Assembly (NCBI GenBank): GCA_013298765.1
Contig: JAAFJA010000010.1
Span: 1 to 64,000 of the forward strand
From: Betaproteobacteria bacterium
GTDB lineage: Bacteria; Pseudomonadota; Gammaproteobacteria; Burkholderiales; Casimicrobiaceae
Direction: 5' to 3'
DNA: 64,000 nt
Positions 62,614 through 64,000 of the stretch are shown here, piece after piece. The notes under the pieces were generated by a model. That model worked only from the letters and a program-made list of their open reading frames with translations, did no database searches and had not been told where the DNA came from. The position numbers were made by a program, and so were the translations under genes. How positions within the stretch are numbered: the first letter of the stretch is position 1; each line of letters begins with the position of its first letter.

Positions 62614-63536
62614 TGAGTCTTACTTTTACTGGCGAGCGATTCTTGACTGACTGCCAGGGCGAGATCGTCTACGAACACTGGCATCGCTACTTTCTTGCCT
62701 GTGAACAAGCGCGGGGCAAGCGAGTGCTTGATGTCGCGAGCGGTGAGGGTTACGGCTCACATCTTCTGGCGAGCGTCGCGGAAACGGTCGTAGGCGTTGA
62801 TATTTCCGCTGAGGCCGTGGCTCACGCAAGCGTGAAGTACGGGAAAGAAAATCTGCAATACATCGCGGCGAGCTGTACCGAGATTCCGCTGCCTGATGCG
62901 AGTTTTGACTACATCGTTTCATTCGAGACGATCGAACACATCGATGAAGCGGCGCAAACGGCTTTCCTTCGCGAAGTGAATCGGCTACTTAAACCCGACG
63001 GCGTGTTTCTGATTTCGTCGCCGAATCGACCCGAGTACAGCGAGAAAAAGGGCTACCAGAACGAGTTCCACGTGAAGGAGCTGGATAAAGAAGAGCTTCA
63101 TCTACAACTTAGCGCCTATTGGCCCGAATTAATATGGGCTGGGCAACGATTAGGCTTTTATTCGGTTATTTGGAATATTGATAGCGCACCCCAATTAGCT
63201 AGAGCGTATCCTGCCGCAGGAGCGGCGCTTTTTCCTGAACCTATGTACTTCATGGTCTATTGCGCGAAGTCCGCAGCAGCGCTCGCCGAGGTGCGATCCT
63301 CCATCACCTTGATCTCCGATTCGTCGAACGAGGTCTACGGCGCTTGGGCCCGCACCTACAGCCAAAATGTTCAGCTTCATGAACGTAACCAGCAGCTCGA
63401 ACGCGAGATTGCCGCGCTGACTGTCCAAATGCGTAGCGAACCGGCATCGACCGAGTCCACCGCGCCAACACCCCTCGCCAGCGTGATCGCACCAGAGCCT
63501 TGGCTTGTGCGGTTAGCGAAACGATTGGCAGGCTAA
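62613..63536 (+). CDS. SAM-dependent methyltransferase (class I), carrying a repeat-like segment
   Basis: 307 residues. FTGERFLTD start, SAM loop KRVLDVASGEGYGSHLLA, VVGVDISAEAV, IPLPDASFDYIVSFETIEHI and SPNRPEYSEKKG give a methyltransferase-11 fold often found in surface-glycan clusters. Residues ~170-198 are encoded by a repeat-like stretch (63120-63205) with rare TTA, ATA and AGA codons, although GQRLGFYSVIW there resembles the family. A C-terminal coiled coil (QLHERNQQLEREIAAL) follows. Overlaps hslR by 1 nt. Confidence 0.88.
   Translation: MSLTFTGERFLTDCQGEIVYEHWHRYFLACEQARGKRVLDVASGEGYGSHLLASVAETVVGVDISAEAVAHASVKYGKENLQYIAASCTEIPLPDASFDYIVSFETIEHIDEAAQTAFLREVNRLLKPDGVFLISSPNRPEYSEKKGYQNEFHVKELDKEELHLQLSAYWPELIWAGQRLGFYSVIWNIDSAPQLARAYPAAGAALFPEPMYFMVYCAKSAAALAEVRSSITLISDSSNEVYGAWARTYSQNVQLHERNQQLEREIAALTVQMRSEPASTESTAPTPLASVIAPEPWLVRLAKRLAG
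63120..63205. repeat. Dispersed double-palindrome element, copy 9 (inside a coding gene)
   Basis: Left box GGCCCGAATTAATATGGGCT (63121-63140); right box GCACCCCAATTAGCTAG (63187-63203). GGGCT at 63136 and the right-box equivalent of TAGCCC at 63186 start 50 nt apart. It is in frame within the methyltransferase gene and uses TTA three times, ATA and AGA, unlike the flanking codons. Confidence 0.5.
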
Positions 63537-63539
63537 TCC

Positions 63540-64000
63540 TTGAGCGAATCCTCCAATCTGCCTACTGCACCCAGCTCAGCGATCACAGCGATCGCCGCAC
63601 TCGGGCAGGAAATAGCGAAGTCGAAGCGCCCGCGAATCGCAATGGTCAGCCATGCGTGGGGAGGCGGCGTTGAAAGACATCTGCGCGATCTGCTGGATCT
63701 CGTTCACCCGCACTACGACGTGATCGTTTTGCGCGGCTTTCTTGATGGCGGTGTGGAAGTTGTATTTCATGGCGCAGAGCAGACCACGGAAGCGATTCGC
63801 GTGAGCGGCTTTGGCGCAGAGAGCGTCAATGAATGGATCAAAGCGATTCGCGCACTCTCCCTTGCCAGAGTCCACATCCATCACTTACATGGGTGGCCGG
63901 TCGAGGTTCTTCGCTTCGTCATAGAGCTCGATTGCCCGATCGACATCACGTTGCACGATTTTTTCTATCCGTGTCCGCAGTACCATTTCGCGGACGAGAA
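63540..64000 (+). CDS. GT4-type glycosyltransferase (5' part)
   Basis: Runs off the window. The frame gives RIAMVSHAWGGGVERHLRDLL, the N-terminal Rossmann start of family 4 glycosyltransferases (G-G-G-V-E-R-H loop), then VHIHHLHGWPVEVLRFV and ITLHDFFYPCPQYHF, matching the donor/acceptor cleft region. The likely start is TTG 63540, as no ATG precedes 63642. It follows the methyltransferase closely and suggests the beginning of a cell-surface polysaccharide cluster. Confidence 0.8.
   Translation, partial: MSESSNLPTAPSSAITAIAALGQEIAKSKRPRIAMVSHAWGGGVERHLRDLLDLVHPHYDVIVLRGFLDGGVEVVFHGAEQTTEAIRVSGFGAESVNEWIKAIRALSLARVHIHHLHGWPVEVLRFVIELDCPIDITLHDFFYPCPQYHFADE

Noticed and set aside
1-64000. tRNA, rRNA, CRISPR arrays, insertion sequences, prophage or integrase genes
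   Set aside because: None recognised by motif or structure anywhere in the window; the dispersed palindromes are too irregular and scattered to be CRISPR repeats.

Overview
The window is chromosomal DNA of a betaproteobacterium, most likely Burkholderiales or a close relative. This rests on gene content and order: rlmE-ftsH opposite yhbY, a BPSS1780-type membrane protein overlapping thrB, ispD-ispF, a betaproteobacterial proteasome homologue (BPH) next to hslO and hslR, and a ureDABCEFG operon opposite urtABCDE. Base composition is moderately GC-rich with AT-rich islands between genes. I see no rRNA, tRNA, CRISPR array, integrase or transposase; the region looks like housekeeping and nutrient-uptake chromosome, not a genomic island.

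Layout. 1-3000: ribosome and protein quality control (ftsH 5' part, rlmE, yhbY with a very long Arg/Gly-rich tail). 3084-11096: a sugar-acid locus with gluconate kinase, a GntR/FadR-type regulator, a TRAP transporter with two different periplasmic receptors, an enolase-superfamily dehydratase and an NAD-type 6-phosphogluconate dehydrogenase. 11159-16032: GspE-like ATPase, a secreted histidine phosphatase, CorA, and a secreted dockerin-like repeat protein. 16162-19724: a LytS/LytR-type two-component pair whose kinase ends in three TM2 modules. 20047-25224: fdxA, GNAT, AhpD-like protein, yggX, argA and a Cache-GGDEF diguanylate cyclase. 25603-36891: uvrD, BPSS1780-type protein, thrB, ispF, ispD, apbC, metG, GNAT, serine hydrolase. 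37018-45308: SulP transporter, Hsp20, a circularly permuted ATP-grasp/alpha-E pair, a Bcr/CflA-type exporter, and a TetR/hydrolase pair with matching operators. 45472-57221: the urea block. 57387-64000: BenE, lytic transglycosylase, GluQ-RS, BPH, Hsp33, Hsp15, a methyltransferase and the start of a GT4 glycosyltransferase.

The urea block forms one physiological module. UrtABCDE would import urea and UreABC with UreDEFG would hydrolyse it. A good sigma-54 promoter match with an upstream NtrC-like dyad faces urtA, and a hairpin plus T-run between urtA and urtB probably favours expression of the receptor gene.

The most unusual signal is a dispersed, AT-rich, doubly palindromic element of about 90 bp, found at nine loci plus one solitary box. 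Each end is an imperfect TAGCCC-N11-GGGCTA palindrome around a TTAA-type core. In seven of nine copies the inner GGGCTA and TAGCCC (or their equivalents) start exactly 50 nt apart; one copy is about 51 and one about 40. It occurs in convergent, divergent and tandem intergenic spaces, and one copy lies in frame inside a methyltransferase gene where it brings rare codons. I do not recognise this family.
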